A stretch of DNA of 64,000 nt, from NCBI RefSeq assembly GCF_000504245.1, contig NZ_KI632509.1, positions 2,833,751-2,897,750 of the forward strand, written 5' to 3'. Below are positions 49,893-59,640 of this stretch, piece after piece. The stretch is from Haloechinothrix halophila YIM 93223 (GTDB lineage Bacteria > Actinomycetota > Actinomycetes > Mycobacteriales > Pseudonocardiaceae). Each line of letters starts with the position of its first letter. The stretch's first letter is position 1. Below the pieces are notes generated by a model. It was not told the origin of the DNA and ran no database searches. It saw nothing but the letters and a program-made list of their open reading frames with translations. Position numbers and translations under genes: made by a program.

Positions 49893-52513
49893 CTGTGCCT
49901 GCCTGGCCCCGCGTCGAGCGTTCGCCCGTCCGGCAACACGACTTCGGCCGACGTGCCCGCGGGGACGGTGACCCGCACATCGAGTTCGGCACCATCGATC
50001 CGCCAGGACACCTCGATCCGCCCATACGGCGAATCATGCGCCGCCTCGGCCCATGTCAGCGCGCCGCCAGGGCGCGGCCGGACTCGAAAGCGGCGGTACG
50101 CGGGTGCCCCGTCGAGCAGCTGGATCCCGGCGGTGTAGCGGTGCAGGAACGAGATCACAGCGCCCTTGGAGTGGTGGTTCAGCGACTCGTGGGCGACCCC
50201 ATCGGCGTCCACCCCGTCCCAACGCTCCCACATCGTCGTGGCCCCGCGGTCGACCATCACCAGCCACGACGGCTCGGTGTCCTGGAAGAGCAGCTCATAG
50301 GCCACGCCGAGGTGTCCGGTGTCGGCGAGGACCGGCAGCAGGTACGGCGTGGCGAGGAAACCGGTGCCCGGGTGGGTTCCGGCCTCGCGGATCAGCTCCA
50401 CCAGCCGCTCGGCCACGGCTGGGCGTTGCTCGTCCGGCACGAGCCCGAATGCGAGCGCCCTGACGTGGTTGGCCTGGGTGTCCGGCGTCAACCGCCCCTT
50501 GTCGTCGACGTACTCCGCCCGCCATGCGTCGCGGACCCGCTCGCTCAGGCGCGAATAGCGGGGCGCGTCGCCCAGACCGAGGATCCGCGCGATCCGCGCC
50601 ATGAGACCCGCGCTGTAGGCGAAGTATGCTGTCGCGACATCGCCCTTGTCGGCCGCGGCGAACGCGGCGAAGTCCGTGGGCTCCTCCCCTGGCACCAGCC
50701 ACTCGCCCCAGTGGAAGCCTGCGTCCCACAGGTACTGCTCGTGCGCGGCTGGCTCGGGTCGGCGGGCGGCACGGGCCTGGTGGCGCTGGCCGCGGGCGGT
50801 GCGTTCCACCTGGTCCAGCCACGCGACCATCGTTGGCCACAGCTCGGCAAGGACCGCCCTATCGCCGTAGGCGCGGTACAGCTCCCACGGCACGATCACC
50901 GCCGCGTCGCCCCACCCTGCCGAGCCGTTCAAGGAGGCGATCACGCTGTCCTTCCCCTCAGCCGCGGCGGTCGGGCTGATGTTGGCGATCGTGCCGTCGG
51001 CCCACTGGTCGGCGGCAACGTCGCGCAGCCATTTGGTCGACAAGCCCGCCACGTCGTAGAGGAAGGCCGCAGCCGGGACGAACAGCTGCCAGTCGCCGGT
51101 CCACCCGGCGCGTTCCCGGTGCGGGCAGTCGGTCGGGATGTCGCAGGCGTTGCCGCGCAGGCTCCAGACGGCCGCATCGTGCAGCTGGTTGATCCGTTCG
51201 TCACTGCAGCGGAACCAGCCGGTGCGGCGCATGTCCGTGTGCACCACGACGCCCGTCACGTCCGTTGGCGTCAGGTCATGCGGGTGCCCTTCCACCCGTA
51301 CGTACCGAAACCCGTGTGTCGTGCGGCGTGGCTCGAACACCTCGCCGGTAACGCCAGCGGAGACGACGTGGTCAACCTGGCCAGCAGGCAACGGCTCCGG
51401 CAGGAACGGCACCGCGGGCCGCAGATGCTCGGTCGTCACGTCGCCAGCGGCATCCAGGTGCTCGCCGTGGGTCAGCGTGACGGTGGTGCCAGCGGGGCCG
51501 AGGTTGGCCAGCCGCACCCAGCCGTTGATGTTCTGGCCGAGGTCGACGACCTGCCGGGTATCGTCCAGCCTGGTGATCGCGACCGGCGTGAGCTCATCGA
51601 CGCGGCGAACCGGTGGTGCCGGTGAGCCCACGAGGCCAGCGAAGCCGTTGTTGGCGAGCACGACGCGGGACCAGCGGGCGTCGTCGAAGCCCGGTTCGGA
51701 CCATCCGCGCGGCAGCAAGCTCAGGTCCCACCGCTCGCCTGCGATCAGGTCGGCTGCCATGACGTGGCCGACGGCGCTACGCCAGTCCGGACCGGTGCCG
51801 AGCGTGGTCCGCGTCCCGTCTGCGTGGGTCAGCTCCAGCTGGGCCAGCAGCCCAAGGCGCTTGCCCCACTGATCGGCGGCCCGGGTGATCCCGATCTGGC
51901 CGCGGAACCAGCCGTCGCCCAGAATCACGCCGAAGGCGTTGCGGCCTTCGGCCAGCGAGGCAGCGACGTCGTAGGTCTGCACCTGCAGCTGGGCGTCGTA
52001 CTGGGTGAAGCCGGGCGTCAGCTCCGCGTCGCCGATCCGGTCACCGTTGAGGAATCCCTCGTAGATCCCGTGGGCAGTGGCGTAGAGCCGGGCGGTGGCA
52101 ATTGGACGGTCCACGTCGAACTCGACCCGCAGCAGCACGGCCGGCCGGTTGCCGGGTCCCCCTGCCGGGTCCTCACCGGACTCGATCCACTCGGCGCGCC
52201 AGTCCGCGCTGTCCAGCAGGCCCATCTCAAACCAGCACGGTGGTGACCACTCGCTGGCTCCCAGGTCCGTCCACACCTTGACACGCCATACGACCCGCTG
52301 GGCGGAGGCCAGCGTAGGACCGGCGTACGGCACCAGGACGCTCTGGTCGCTGACCACGCGGCCGGTGTCCCAGCCGTTGTCGGCCGTGATGCGGTAGGCG
52401 ACTTGCTGGGCCGCGCCATCGGGCAGCCGCCAGGACAGTCGTGGCTGGGCGACAGAGATCCCCAGCGCCCGGTCGAGATGTTCGACACGCAAACCGTGCG
52501 GCGTAGTGGTCAT
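49865..52513 (-). CDS. Alpha-L-rhamnosidase, GH78
   Basis: 882 residues without signal peptide, so cytoplasmic. Order: N-terminal beta domain (LRVEHLDRALGI ... QPRLSWRL), Bac_rhamnosid_N carbohydrate-binding part (ARLYATAHGIYEGFLNGDRIGDAELTPGFTQYD), then the (alpha/alpha)6 catalytic barrel with PTDCPHRERAGWTGD and GWGDAAVIVPW (acidic catalytic residues) and HESLNHHSKGAVISF near the end, then the C-terminal domain. Releases L-rhamnose from glycosides such as rutin or naringin. Follows the importer genes in one operon, suggesting intracellular use of imported rhamnosides. Confidence 0.92.
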   Translation of the reverse strand: MTTTPHGLRVEHLDRALGISVAQPRLSWRLPDGAAQQVAYRITADNGWDTGRVVSDQSVLVPYAGPTLASAQRVVWRVKVWTDLGASEWSPPCWFEMGLLDSADWRAEWIESGEDPAGGPGNRPAVLLRVEFDVDRPIATARLYATAHGIYEGFLNGDRIGDAELTPGFTQYDAQLQVQTYDVAASLAEGRNAFGVILGDGWFRGQIGITRAADQWGKRLGLLAQLELTHADGTRTTLGTGPDWRSAVGHVMAADLIAGERWDLSLLPRGWSEPGFDDARWSRVVLANNGFAGLVGSPAPPVRRVDELTPVAITRLDDTRQVVDLGQNINGWVRLANLGPAGTTVTLTHGEHLDAAGDVTTEHLRPAVPFLPEPLPAGQVDHVVSAGVTGEVFEPRRTTHGFRYVRVEGHPHDLTPTDVTGVVVHTDMRRTGWFRCSDERINQLHDAAVWSLRGNACDIPTDCPHRERAGWTGDWQLFVPAAAFLYDVAGLSTKWLRDVAADQWADGTIANISPTAAAEGKDSVIASLNGSAGWGDAAVIVPWELYRAYGDRAVLAELWPTMVAWLDQVERTARGQRHQARAARRPEPAAHEQYLWDAGFHWGEWLVPGEEPTDFAAFAAADKGDVATAYFAYSAGLMARIARILGLGDAPRYSRLSERVRDAWRAEYVDDKGRLTPDTQANHVRALAFGLVPDEQRPAVAERLVELIREAGTHPGTGFLATPYLLPVLADTGHLGVAYELLFQDTEPSWLVMVDRGATTMWERWDGVDADGVAHESLNHHSKGAVISFLHRYTAGIQLLDGAPAYRRFRVRPRPGGALTWAEAAHDSPYGRIEVSWRIDGAELDVRVTVPAGTSAEVVLPDGRTLDAGPGRHSYRAALSAT

Positions 52514-52539
52514 GTCTCGGTCGCGCCGGTCTCGCTCAT
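52510..52539 (-). CDS. Nine-codon mini-ORF linking ATPase and rhamnosidase genes
   Basis: ATG 52537-52539 overlaps the stop of the ATPase gene, and its own TGA (52510-52512) overlaps the rhamnosidase ATG. It reads MSETGATET. No ribosome site is seen before the rhamnosidase ATG, so ribosomes that finish the ATPase may reach it through this bridge. Confidence 0.45.
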   Translation of the reverse strand: MSETGATET

Positions 52540-53555
52540 CCGGGTGTCGCTCCTAGCGGCTCCGGTGGTCCGTCGGAGGTGGCGTGGTGGCACGCGACCA
52601 GGCTCTCGCCGAGCAGGCGCAGGGCCGGTCGCTCAGTGCGAGTGAGCTCGTCCGCGGCAGGACAGCGGGTGGCGAACGGGCAGCCGGTCAGCGACGGCGC
52701 GGCGGCGCCTGCCGCGCCGACGCCAAGCGCTTCGCGAGCCTCCCGCCGTTGCGCCTGCTCAGCGGGCCGCGGCACGGGAGCGGACGCGGTGAGCGCGGCC
52801 GTATACGGGTGTTTCGGCCGTTCGGTCACCGCGTCGACCGGCCCGGCCTCCATGATCTGGCCCCGGTAGAGGACCACGGCGCGCTGGGCGAGGAAGCGGA
52901 CGACGCCGAGATCGTGCGCCACGAACAGAAACGAGTACTGATGCTGGTCGCGCAGGTCGGCGAGCAGGTTGAGCACCTGCGCCTGGGTGGACAGGTCGAG
53001 AGCGCTGACCGGTTCGTCCAGCACGACGACCCGCGGTTGGCAGACCAGCGCCCTGGCGACCGCGATCCGCTGCCGCTGGCCGCCGGAGAACTGGTCGGGG
53101 TAGTGGTGCAGCGCGTCGGCGGTCAATCCCACCGACCACAGCGTCTCGCCTGCGCGCCGCCAGCCGTCGGCCTTGCCAACGCCCAGTATCCGCAACGGCT
53201 CGATCAGCGTCTCACCGATCGTCTGCGCCGGGTTCAGCGACGAGTACGGGTCCTGGAACACCACCCGCAGGTCCGCGATGACGCTGCGCCGCTCCCGCAG
53301 TGGCATGTGAGTGATGTCCCTGCCGTTGAGCCGGATGGTGCCCGAGGTCGGCGGCTGCAGGCCGAGGATCGCCTTGCCGATCGTGGACTTGCCCGATCCG
53401 GACTCGCCGACGAGGCCCACGGTCTCCCCGGGGCCGATGTCGAAGCTCACGCCGTCCACGGCCGGCTCCGTCCTGCCGCGCCGCCGCTTGGGGCCGTAGT
53501 GCACGACCAGGTCGCGTACCTCGAGCGCAGGGGGCGCGATCGTCTCTGCGGTCAT
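52536..53555 (-). CDS. Dipeptide/oligosaccharide-type ABC ATPase, DppF/OppF-like
   Basis: 339 residues from ATG 53553-53555, which overlaps the preceding stop (ATGA). Walker A GESGSGKST, signature FSGGQRQRIAVARAL, Walker B VVVLDEPVSALD, and the oligopeptide-type C-terminal end GCPFATRCPAADELTRTERP with cysteines typical of OppD/F. Energises the importer together with the ATPase half of the fused protein 53552-55579. Confidence 0.92.
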   Translation of the reverse strand: MTAETIAPPALEVRDLVVHYGPKRRRGRTEPAVDGVSFDIGPGETVGLVGESGSGKSTIGKAILGLQPPTSGTIRLNGRDITHMPLRERRSVIADLRVVFQDPYSSLNPAQTIGETLIEPLRILGVGKADGWRRAGETLWSVGLTADALHHYPDQFSGGQRQRIAVARALVCQPRVVVLDEPVSALDLSTQAQVLNLLADLRDQHQYSFLFVAHDLGVVRFLAQRAVVLYRGQIMEAGPVDAVTERPKHPYTAALTASAPVPRPAEQAQRREAREALGVGAAGAAAPSLTGCPFATRCPAADELTRTERPALRLLGESLVACHHATSDGPPEPLGATPG

Positions 53556-55579
53556 GATGACACCCCCGTGTCGGCAGCTTCCTCGGCGCCGAGCGACTCG
53601 GCCTCCCACGTCAGGTGGGTGCGGTCGATCTCGTCCACACGCACGCAGCGCACTGAACCGGATTCATGGGCGGAGAACAACGGGATGGGTGCGCTGCACT
53701 CCGGTGCGGCGAACCGGCAGCGGTCGGCGAACCGGCACCCCGCAGGCCAGTCCGCAGGCGGCGGGACGGTACCGGGGATGCAGGCCAACCGCTCCGGAAC
53801 GGGCTGTCCTTCCGGGACGTGCGGATTGGCGGCCAGCAAGGCCATGGTGTACGGCATCCTCGGGTCATCGAGCACGGCGGCTGCGGCGCCGGATTCCACG
53901 ACCTGGCCCGCGTACATCACGGCGATGTCGTCGCAGATGTCGGCCACCACGCCGAGATCGTGGCTGACGATCAGCACCGAGAGCCCGGTGTCGCGGACCA
54001 GAGCGCGGAGCAGGCTGAGGATCTCCGCCTGCACCGTCACATCCAGGGCTGTGGTCGGCTCGTCTGCGATGAGCAGCTTCGGCCTGCCGGTCAGCGCCAG
54101 TGCGATCGCGACGCGTTGCGCCATGCCGCCGGACAGCTGGTGCGGGTAGCTCCGCAGCACGCCCTCCGCGTCGACGATGCCCACCTGGTTCAGCAGCTCG
54201 GCGGCGATGCGACGGGCCTCGCCCCTGCCGACCCCGCGGAACCTGCGGATCGGGACGGTGAGCTGATACGCCACGGAGAACATCGGGTCGAGCGCGACCA
54301 TCGGCTCCTGCGAGATCATCGCGATCTCGCGGCCGCGGATCGCCCGCAGCCCGTCCTCCGGGAGAGCGGCCAGATCGCGGCCTTGCCACCCGATCGAACC
54401 GCCGCTGACCGCGACGCCGTCCGGAAGCAGGCCGATCAACGCGCGAGCCGTCATCGTCTTGCCGCACCCCGACTCCCCGACCAGGCCGAGCACCCGGCCG
54501 GCCCGCAGGCTGAAGGACACATCGGTGACCGTCGCAGGCCCGTCATCGACGGCTACGGTCAGATCGCGGACGTCGAGGACGGGCGCTCGGTCGGCAGGCA
54601 CGGTGTCGGCAGGCACCTGGTCGGCGGGCACGGTGTCCGCGGCGAAGGTTTCGCCCTCCCGTGCCTCGGCACCGCCCCGGGTCGCCTTGCGGCGTCTGCG
54701 CCTCGCGACCGGCCGCTCGCCTGCCACTTGGCCTGCGATGGCGTCGGCAAGCGCGTTGGCGGCGACCACGGTGAGAGCGAGCACGACACCGGTAGGAACC
54801 ATCAGCCACGGCGCGTTGTAGACCTGTTGCGACGCGTCGCCGATCATGCCGCCCCAGCTGGGCTGCGGCGAAGGGGGCCCGAAGCCCATGAACGCCAGGC
54901 CGGACTGGATCAGGATCGCGATCCCGAACAGCTGCGCCGCCTGCACCGCCATCACGGTCGCCATCCCGGGCACCACGTACTTGACGTTCACTCGAAGCGA
55001 GCCGAGACCGTTGACCCGGGCCGCGTCCACGTACAGCCGTTGCCGTACCGACTTCGCGACACCCAGCATGACCCGGTAGACGGCTGCGCTGATCATCACG
55101 CCGAGCACGGTCATGACGATGTTGAGCCGGACGCCGACCGCGCCGATGACGGCGAGCAGGATGATCATGCCGGGCAGCGCGAGCAGAATCTCGGACAGCC
55201 GGCTGAACCACCGCTCGAACCTGGGGCCGTGCTCGGCAGCCAGCAACGCCATCGGGATACCGAGCCCGAAGGCGACCAGCACGGTCAGCGCCGATGTGAG
55301 CAGTGGCTGGGCGCCTGCGGTGAGGATCCGGCTCAGCAGGTCTCGCCCCATCTCGTCGGTGCCGAGCCAGTGATCGGCCCCTGGCAGCGCGAACCGGTTG
55401 GCCAGGTCCTGTTCGTTGATCCCGTACGGACGCCAGAACCCAGCTGTGAAAGACAGGACGATGACGAGGACCAGCCAGCCGGCTCCGAAGACGCCACCAG
55501 GACTCCGCAGGAACGCGGGCAGGCGTCGGCGATGAACAGCAGGGACGGTCACGACGTGGTCGGCGTCATTGATACTCAT
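53552..55579 (-). CDS. Fused ABC permease-ATPase (DppC-DppD)
   Basis: 675 residues from ATG 55577-55579. Residues 1-290 are a DppC/OppC permease (HWLGTDEMGRDLLSRIL, EAA-type VNVKYVVPGMATVMAVQ). A hydrophilic linker (about 291-340) holds basic residues and repeats of VPADT/VPADQ. Residues about 345-675 are a DppD/OppD ATPase with GESGCGKTM, LSGGMAQRVAIALAL, LLIADEPTTALD and the Cys-rich end CRFADRCRF. Such fusions occur in actinomycetes. 4-bp overlaps on both sides. Confidence 0.92.
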   Translation of the reverse strand: MSINDADHVVTVPAVHRRRLPAFLRSPGGVFGAGWLVLVIVLSFTAGFWRPYGINEQDLANRFALPGADHWLGTDEMGRDLLSRILTAGAQPLLTSALTVLVAFGLGIPMALLAAEHGPRFERWFSRLSEILLALPGMIILLAVIGAVGVRLNIVMTVLGVMISAAVYRVMLGVAKSVRQRLYVDAARVNGLGSLRVNVKYVVPGMATVMAVQAAQLFGIAILIQSGLAFMGFGPPSPQPSWGGMIGDASQQVYNAPWLMVPTGVVLALTVVAANALADAIAGQVAGERPVARRRRRKATRGGAEAREGETFAADTVPADQVPADTVPADRAPVLDVRDLTVAVDDGPATVTDVSFSLRAGRVLGLVGESGCGKTMTARALIGLLPDGVAVSGGSIGWQGRDLAALPEDGLRAIRGREIAMISQEPMVALDPMFSVAYQLTVPIRRFRGVGRGEARRIAAELLNQVGIVDAEGVLRSYPHQLSGGMAQRVAIALALTGRPKLLIADEPTTALDVTVQAEILSLLRALVRDTGLSVLIVSHDLGVVADICDDIAVMYAGQVVESGAAAAVLDDPRMPYTMALLAANPHVPEGQPVPERLACIPGTVPPPADWPAGCRFADRCRFAAPECSAPIPLFSAHESGSVRCVRVDEIDRTHLTWEAESLGAEEAADTGVSS

Positions 55580-56517
55580 GCGGTACGCACCTTCGGGTCC
55601 AGCGCCGCGATCACCAGGTCGAGCAGCAGGTTGGTGATGACGACGACGAGCGTGGCGACGATCACGACGCCTTGCAGGGCGGGAAAGTCGTGCGCGGCGA
55701 CGGCGCTTTGGCTGGCCTGGCCGAGGCCGGGCAGCGCGAACAGGTTCTCGATGATGACCGAGCCGCCGAACAGCACGATGAACTGGATGCCGAGGACGGA
55801 CACGATCGGCACGCTGGCATAGCGCAACGCGTGCAGGTAGCGGATCCGCCATGGTGGCGTTCCCACGGCCTGCAGGGTGCGGATGTGCTCCTGTCGCAGC
55901 GCGCCCCGCATGCTTGCCCTCGCGGTCCTGGCAACGACCGCCGCGCCGCCGACGGCCAGCGTGATCACCGGCAGCAGCAGGCTCTGCAACCAGCCGACCG
56001 GGTCGACCGTGAACGGCACGTATCCCGTGGCCGGGAGCAGGTCGGCGCGGACCGCGATGACGTAGACGAGTAGGACGCCGACCCAGAACGCGGGCAGTGA
56101 CAGCGCGATGCCGCTGCCCACGGTGATTCCTCGGTCGGTGTGTCCGCCACGGACGGCGGCGGTCACGCCAAGTGCCACGCCAACGACCGCACTCAGGATC
56201 GTGGCGAACAAGGCGATGAAGAAGGTGACAGGGAGGCGGGTGAGCAGGTCTGCCTGGATCGGCTGGCCATCGATGATGGACGTCCCCATATCACCCTGGA
56301 GCAGGTTCTTCAGGTATGCGGTGAGCTGGGTCCACAGCGGCTGGTCCCAGCCCAGCTCCGCGTTGGCCTTGGCGACCTCCGCTTCCGTCGCATCCGCACC
56401 GGCCACGATCGCTCCCGGGCTGCCCGGGGTGAGGTGCACAAGCAGGAAGCTGATCACGATGGCGGCGAACACGGTCGCGACCGCCATCGCGAGCCGACGT
56501 ATGACGTAGCCGAACAT
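55576..56517 (-). CDS. ABC permease, DppB/OppB type
   Basis: 313 residues: MFGYVIRRLAMAVATVFAAI start, HLTPGSPGAIVAG, PLWTQLTAYLKNLLQGDMGTS and the EAA loop RTARASMRGALRQEHIRTLQAVGTPPWR. Six membrane segments. Pairs with the permease half of the downstream fusion, with which it overlaps by 4 bp. GGAGGGAAGG before the start is a strong ribosome site. Confidence 0.93.
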   Translation of the reverse strand: MFGYVIRRLAMAVATVFAAIVISFLLVHLTPGSPGAIVAGADATEAEVAKANAELGWDQPLWTQLTAYLKNLLQGDMGTSIIDGQPIQADLLTRLPVTFFIALFATILSAVVGVALGVTAAVRGGHTDRGITVGSGIALSLPAFWVGVLLVYVIAVRADLLPATGYVPFTVDPVGWLQSLLLPVITLAVGGAAVVARTARASMRGALRQEHIRTLQAVGTPPWRIRYLHALRYASVPIVSVLGIQFIVLFGGSVIIENLFALPGLGQASQSAVAAHDFPALQGVVIVATLVVVITNLLLDLVIAALDPKVRTA

Positions 56518-56602
56518 GTCCTTCCCTCCTCCCCCTCGGTGAGTTGGCGGTCGGTGGCCGTGGCCTTGCGGTCACGGCCACCGACAGATCCAAGAGCGCT
56601 CG

Positions 56603-58180
56603 TCAGCCCGCTGGCCGCAGGCTCGACAGCATGATGTAGTTGTTGGTGCCGCCGAACTTGGGCTCCGTGACCTTGCTGGCGTTGTAGCCCGCGTAGGTGA
56701 ACGACTCATACATCGGGATGTACCAGCCCTCGGTGACGATCGCGCGGTTGAGATCCTGCACCGCCTCGGTCCTGCCGCCTCCGGCTGCCTCGGCCGCCGC
56801 CGCCATTGCCGCCTCGATCTCCGGGTTGGTGGCTTCTTGCAGGTTCATGAACCCGCCGTAGACCACTCCCTGGACGAAGCCGAGCAGATCGTTGAACGCG
56901 AAGGGCCCGAAGCCCAATGGCTGCGTCCTCGCCGCGGCGAACACAGCATCGGTGGAAGACGCCGGGTTGAGGTTCATCGTGACCCCGATCTGCTCCCACT
57001 GCCGCTGCACAGCCACCTCGTCCGCAGTGGGCTTGCCGGGTGTGACCTTGTCGAACGAGAAGCCGTCCGGGTAACCGGCCTCGGCGAGCAACTGCTTGGC
57101 CCGGTCCGGGTCGTAGGCGAACTCCTCGTCGAGCGAGGGGTCGTAGGCCGAAGACTCGGACGAAACCATGTTGGCGGTCGGCTTGTCACCGGGGTGCAGG
57201 TTGTCCACGATCGACTGACGGTCGATCGCGTAGCTGAGCGCCTTCCTGACACGCACGTCGCCGAACGGCTCGGACGTCGCGCCGGTCTTGTCGAACACCA
57301 GGAACCCGAATAGCGTGCCGCCGTTCTCCGCCACCGTCTGCTGCGACTCGACCATGTCTACGGTGTCCGGATCGAGGGGGAGCGCGACGTCCGCCTGCCC
57401 GGAGACCACGGCGTTCGCCAGGGCCTGGTCGTCGGTGATCGTCTTGTAGACGACCGTCTCGAACGGGTAGTTGTCGGCGTTCCACGCATCGGGTTTCTTG
57501 TCCAACGTGTAGGTGTTGGGCTTGGTGGTCTGTCCCTTGTTGAGGGTGTACGGGCCTGATCCGGCCGGGGTGGTGGTCAACGTGCCCGGGTCCTCGATGG
57601 CCGTGGCGCCGACGATCATGCCCGCGGTGTCCGCCAGGTTGTTCTGACCGGCGGCCTGGGGCTCTGCCCATGTGATGACGACCGTCCTCGGGTCGGGCGC
57701 GGCGACCTCGGCGATCTCGGCCGAGTCACCCTCCGCGAAGACGCCGTAGGACGTCAGTTCCGGGTTGTCGCGCCGGTCCAGGTTGTCCTTGACCAACGTC
57801 GAGTCCAGCGTCGAGCCGTCGGTGAACGTGACGCCCTCGCGCAGCTTCAGCGTCAGCTGCGTGTTGTCCTCGCTGGTGGAGAACTCGGTGACCAGGCTGG
57901 GCGCCACGCTGCCGTCTTCCTGCGTGACGAACAGCGAGTCGTACAGGGCGCTGAAGAACTGGGACTGGTACTGGGCGTAGACCAGTGGGTCGTACCCGTT
58001 GGGTGCGGCGTCGGCGTCGAGCGCGATCGTCATGGTCTTGGCATCGCCCGCAGCGCCGCCATCGCTACCACCTGCGCCGCCGCAGCCCGTCAATGCGACG
58101 GCGGCGGCCACGGCCAGGGCGCCGAGTTGGGTTAAACTCGTTCGGGAGAGCAACGATCGGGCGGTCGGAAGAATGGTCAT
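56603..58180 (-). CDS. ABC importer solute-binding lipoprotein, SBP family 5
   Basis: 525 residues from ATG 58178-58180. Signal peptide ends in lipobox LTGC; mature part has LRDGVTF-like TLKLREGVTFTDGS, VRKALSYAIDRQSIVDN and other family 5 features (dipeptides, oligosaccharides, nickel). Being in an operon with a cytoplasmic rhamnosidase, it likely binds a rhamnoside rather than a peptide. First gene of the five-gene operon 58180-49865, divergent from IclR 58276. Confidence 0.9.
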   Translation of the reverse strand: MTILPTARSLLSRTSLTQLGALAVAAAVALTGCGGAGGSDGGAAGDAKTMTIALDADAAPNGYDPLVYAQYQSQFFSALYDSLFVTQEDGSVAPSLVTEFSTSEDNTQLTLKLREGVTFTDGSTLDSTLVKDNLDRRDNPELTSYGVFAEGDSAEIAEVAAPDPRTVVITWAEPQAAGQNNLADTAGMIVGATAIEDPGTLTTTPAGSGPYTLNKGQTTKPNTYTLDKKPDAWNADNYPFETVVYKTITDDQALANAVVSGQADVALPLDPDTVDMVESQQTVAENGGTLFGFLVFDKTGATSEPFGDVRVRKALSYAIDRQSIVDNLHPGDKPTANMVSSESSAYDPSLDEEFAYDPDRAKQLLAEAGYPDGFSFDKVTPGKPTADEVAVQRQWEQIGVTMNLNPASSTDAVFAAARTQPLGFGPFAFNDLLGFVQGVVYGGFMNLQEATNPEIEAAMAAAAEAAGGGRTEAVQDLNRAIVTEGWYIPMYESFTYAGYNASKVTEPKFGGTNNYIMLSSLRPAG

Positions 58181-58266
58181 AGTCGCGGCCTTTCGAGTGC
58201 CGGTTTGGTTGGCGTCGGGGCGTGGCCGCAACGATGAACCAGCCGGTTCCCACCCGACAGGCATAA

Positions 58267-58281
58267 TGCCAATCAATGGCA
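58267..58281. promoter_or_regulatory. Operator overlapping the IclR start, site 1
   Basis: TGCCA-ATCAA-TGGCA includes the IclR ATG (58276-58278) and lies 87 bp before the binding-protein start. Read on the minus strand it is TGCCATTGATTGGCA, identical to 63079-63093, and similarity extends on both sides (GAT-G/C-T before, T-T/C-AT-G/C-CC after). Fits autorepression by IclR and control of the divergent importer operon. Confidence 0.7.
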
Positions 58282-59079
58282 ACATCACCGTTTCGCGGCA
58301 AGCGGCCCCCGCGGGGTGACCCGGTCATCGACCGCGCGCTCAAGGTGCTCATGGCCTTTGACGCCGAGCACCGCCGGTTGAGCCTGGGTGAACTGAGCAG
58401 GCGCAGCGGCATCCCGACCAGTTCCGCGTTGCGGCTGGCCAAGAAGCTGGCGGAGTGGGGCGCCCTTGAGCGTGACGAGCACGGCCAGTTCTCGATCGGC
58501 CTGCGGCTGTTCGAGATCTCCTCGCTCTGCCCCCGGGGACCGGGCCTGCGCCAGGTGGCACTCCCCTATATGGCGGACCTCGCCGAGGTCATCCACCAGC
58601 ACGTGCTGCTCGCGGTGCGCGAGGACACCGACGCCCTGCTCGTGGAACGACTGTCGGCACATCGTGCGATGCCGATTCTGTACCGGGTCGGCGGCAGACT
58701 GCCGCTGCACTCCACCGGGGTGGGCCTGGTCCTGCTGGCCTTCGCCGAGGCAGACTTCCAGGAGGACTACCTGTCCCGGCCGCTGACCCACGAGCCCGAG
58801 AAAACCCCGGTGTCGGTGGCCGCGCTGCGCCGGACCCTCGCCGAGATCCGCCGGGACAGGGTGCTCACCTTCCGCCGCAGGGTCCCCGAGCCCCTGATGT
58901 CGGTGGCCAGTCCGATCTTTGGCTCGGATGAGCGGGTGGCCGCCGCTCTCTCGGTCGTCGTGCCAGAGCAGCATGCCGATCCCCGCCCGCTTCGGCCCGC
59001 GGTCCAGACCGCTGCCAGGGCGATATCCCGCGGCCTCGGCGCCCGCAACGCCAGCATCTTGTCTCGGCCGGACGGCTGA
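58276..59079 (+). CDS. IclR-family regulator of the rhamnoside importer
   Basis: 267 residues. Winged helix at about 12-75 (LSLGELSRRSGIPTSSALRLAKKLAEWGALE), GAF-like effector domain LFEISSLCPRGPGLRQVALPYMADL onwards. Leaderless or nearly so, with its start inside the 58267-58281 palindrome. Closely related to the regulator at 40111-40884. The duplicate of its palindrome at 63079 suggests the SDR at 63265 is also a target. Confidence 0.9.
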   Translation: MATSPFRGKRPPRGDPVIDRALKVLMAFDAEHRRLSLGELSRRSGIPTSSALRLAKKLAEWGALERDEHGQFSIGLRLFEISSLCPRGPGLRQVALPYMADLAEVIHQHVLLAVREDTDALLVERLSAHRAMPILYRVGGRLPLHSTGVGLVLLAFAEADFQEDYLSRPLTHEPEKTPVSVAALRRTLAEIRRDRVLTFRRRVPEPLMSVASPIFGSDERVAAALSVVVPEQHADPRPLRPAVQTAARAISRGLGARNASILSRPDG

Positions 59080-59141
59080 ACCGCTGCTACTGGCGGGAGA
59101 CCGGAGGCCCGCCGTCGACGGGCGGCCAGTGGCGCTGGCCG

Positions 59142-59522
59142 TTATACAGCCGGGCCGGTGCGTTCCACGCGGATGGTCTCACCGCCGCCGACAGTGGCCA
59201 GCGCTCGCGCGTCACCGGTGAGCTGTCCGAGCACGTTGGCCGCCGACGCGAGACGGCACTCGTCACCTCGGGAGGCCGGAGTGGCACCGAACGGAATCGC
59301 CAGGGCGCTACCCGGCGGCCAGTAACAGATCGCACCGGCATCGACGACCTCGACCGCATCGGGCTCCAGCTGGAGATCAAGACCTATGTCGAAGTAGACC
59401 TCATCGCCCCACGTCTGCGCGCGCGACTCGACCGGCAGGGCTTCCCATACCGCTCGTGCCGATGAAGTGTCACGCAGTTCCGCCGTAGCCTCTCCGGATG
59501 GCCATGTGATCTTGATGCGCAC
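59142..59522 (-). CDS. Cyclophilin-like fold protein (TM1367 family)
   Basis: 126 residues: MRIKITWPSGEATAELRDTSSARAVWEALP, then AQTWGDEVYFDIGLDLQ, GAICYWPPGSALAIPFGATPASRG. This matches the small cyclophilin-like proteins of the TM1367/DUF3830 group, beta-barrels without proline isomerase activity and with no settled role; they are commonly beside amidase or decarboxylase genes. AGGAGGTGAGC before the ATG is a strong ribosome site. Divergent from deoR-galT-galK. Confidence 0.8.
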   Translation of the reverse strand: MRIKITWPSGEATAELRDTSSARAVWEALPVESRAQTWGDEVYFDIGLDLQLEPDAVEVVDAGAICYWPPGSALAIPFGATPASRGDECRLASAANVLGQLTGDARALATVGGGETIRVERTGPAV

Positions 59523-59640
59523 GTGCTCACCTCCTGAACGAGAATAAAAGCCATCGCCTTCCCGCGGCTAGTTGGACAGCGATACTTCGTGATCTTCGTG
59601 TCTGACGGCGCCGGGGCCATGGCCGCCGTCACGGAACGTT

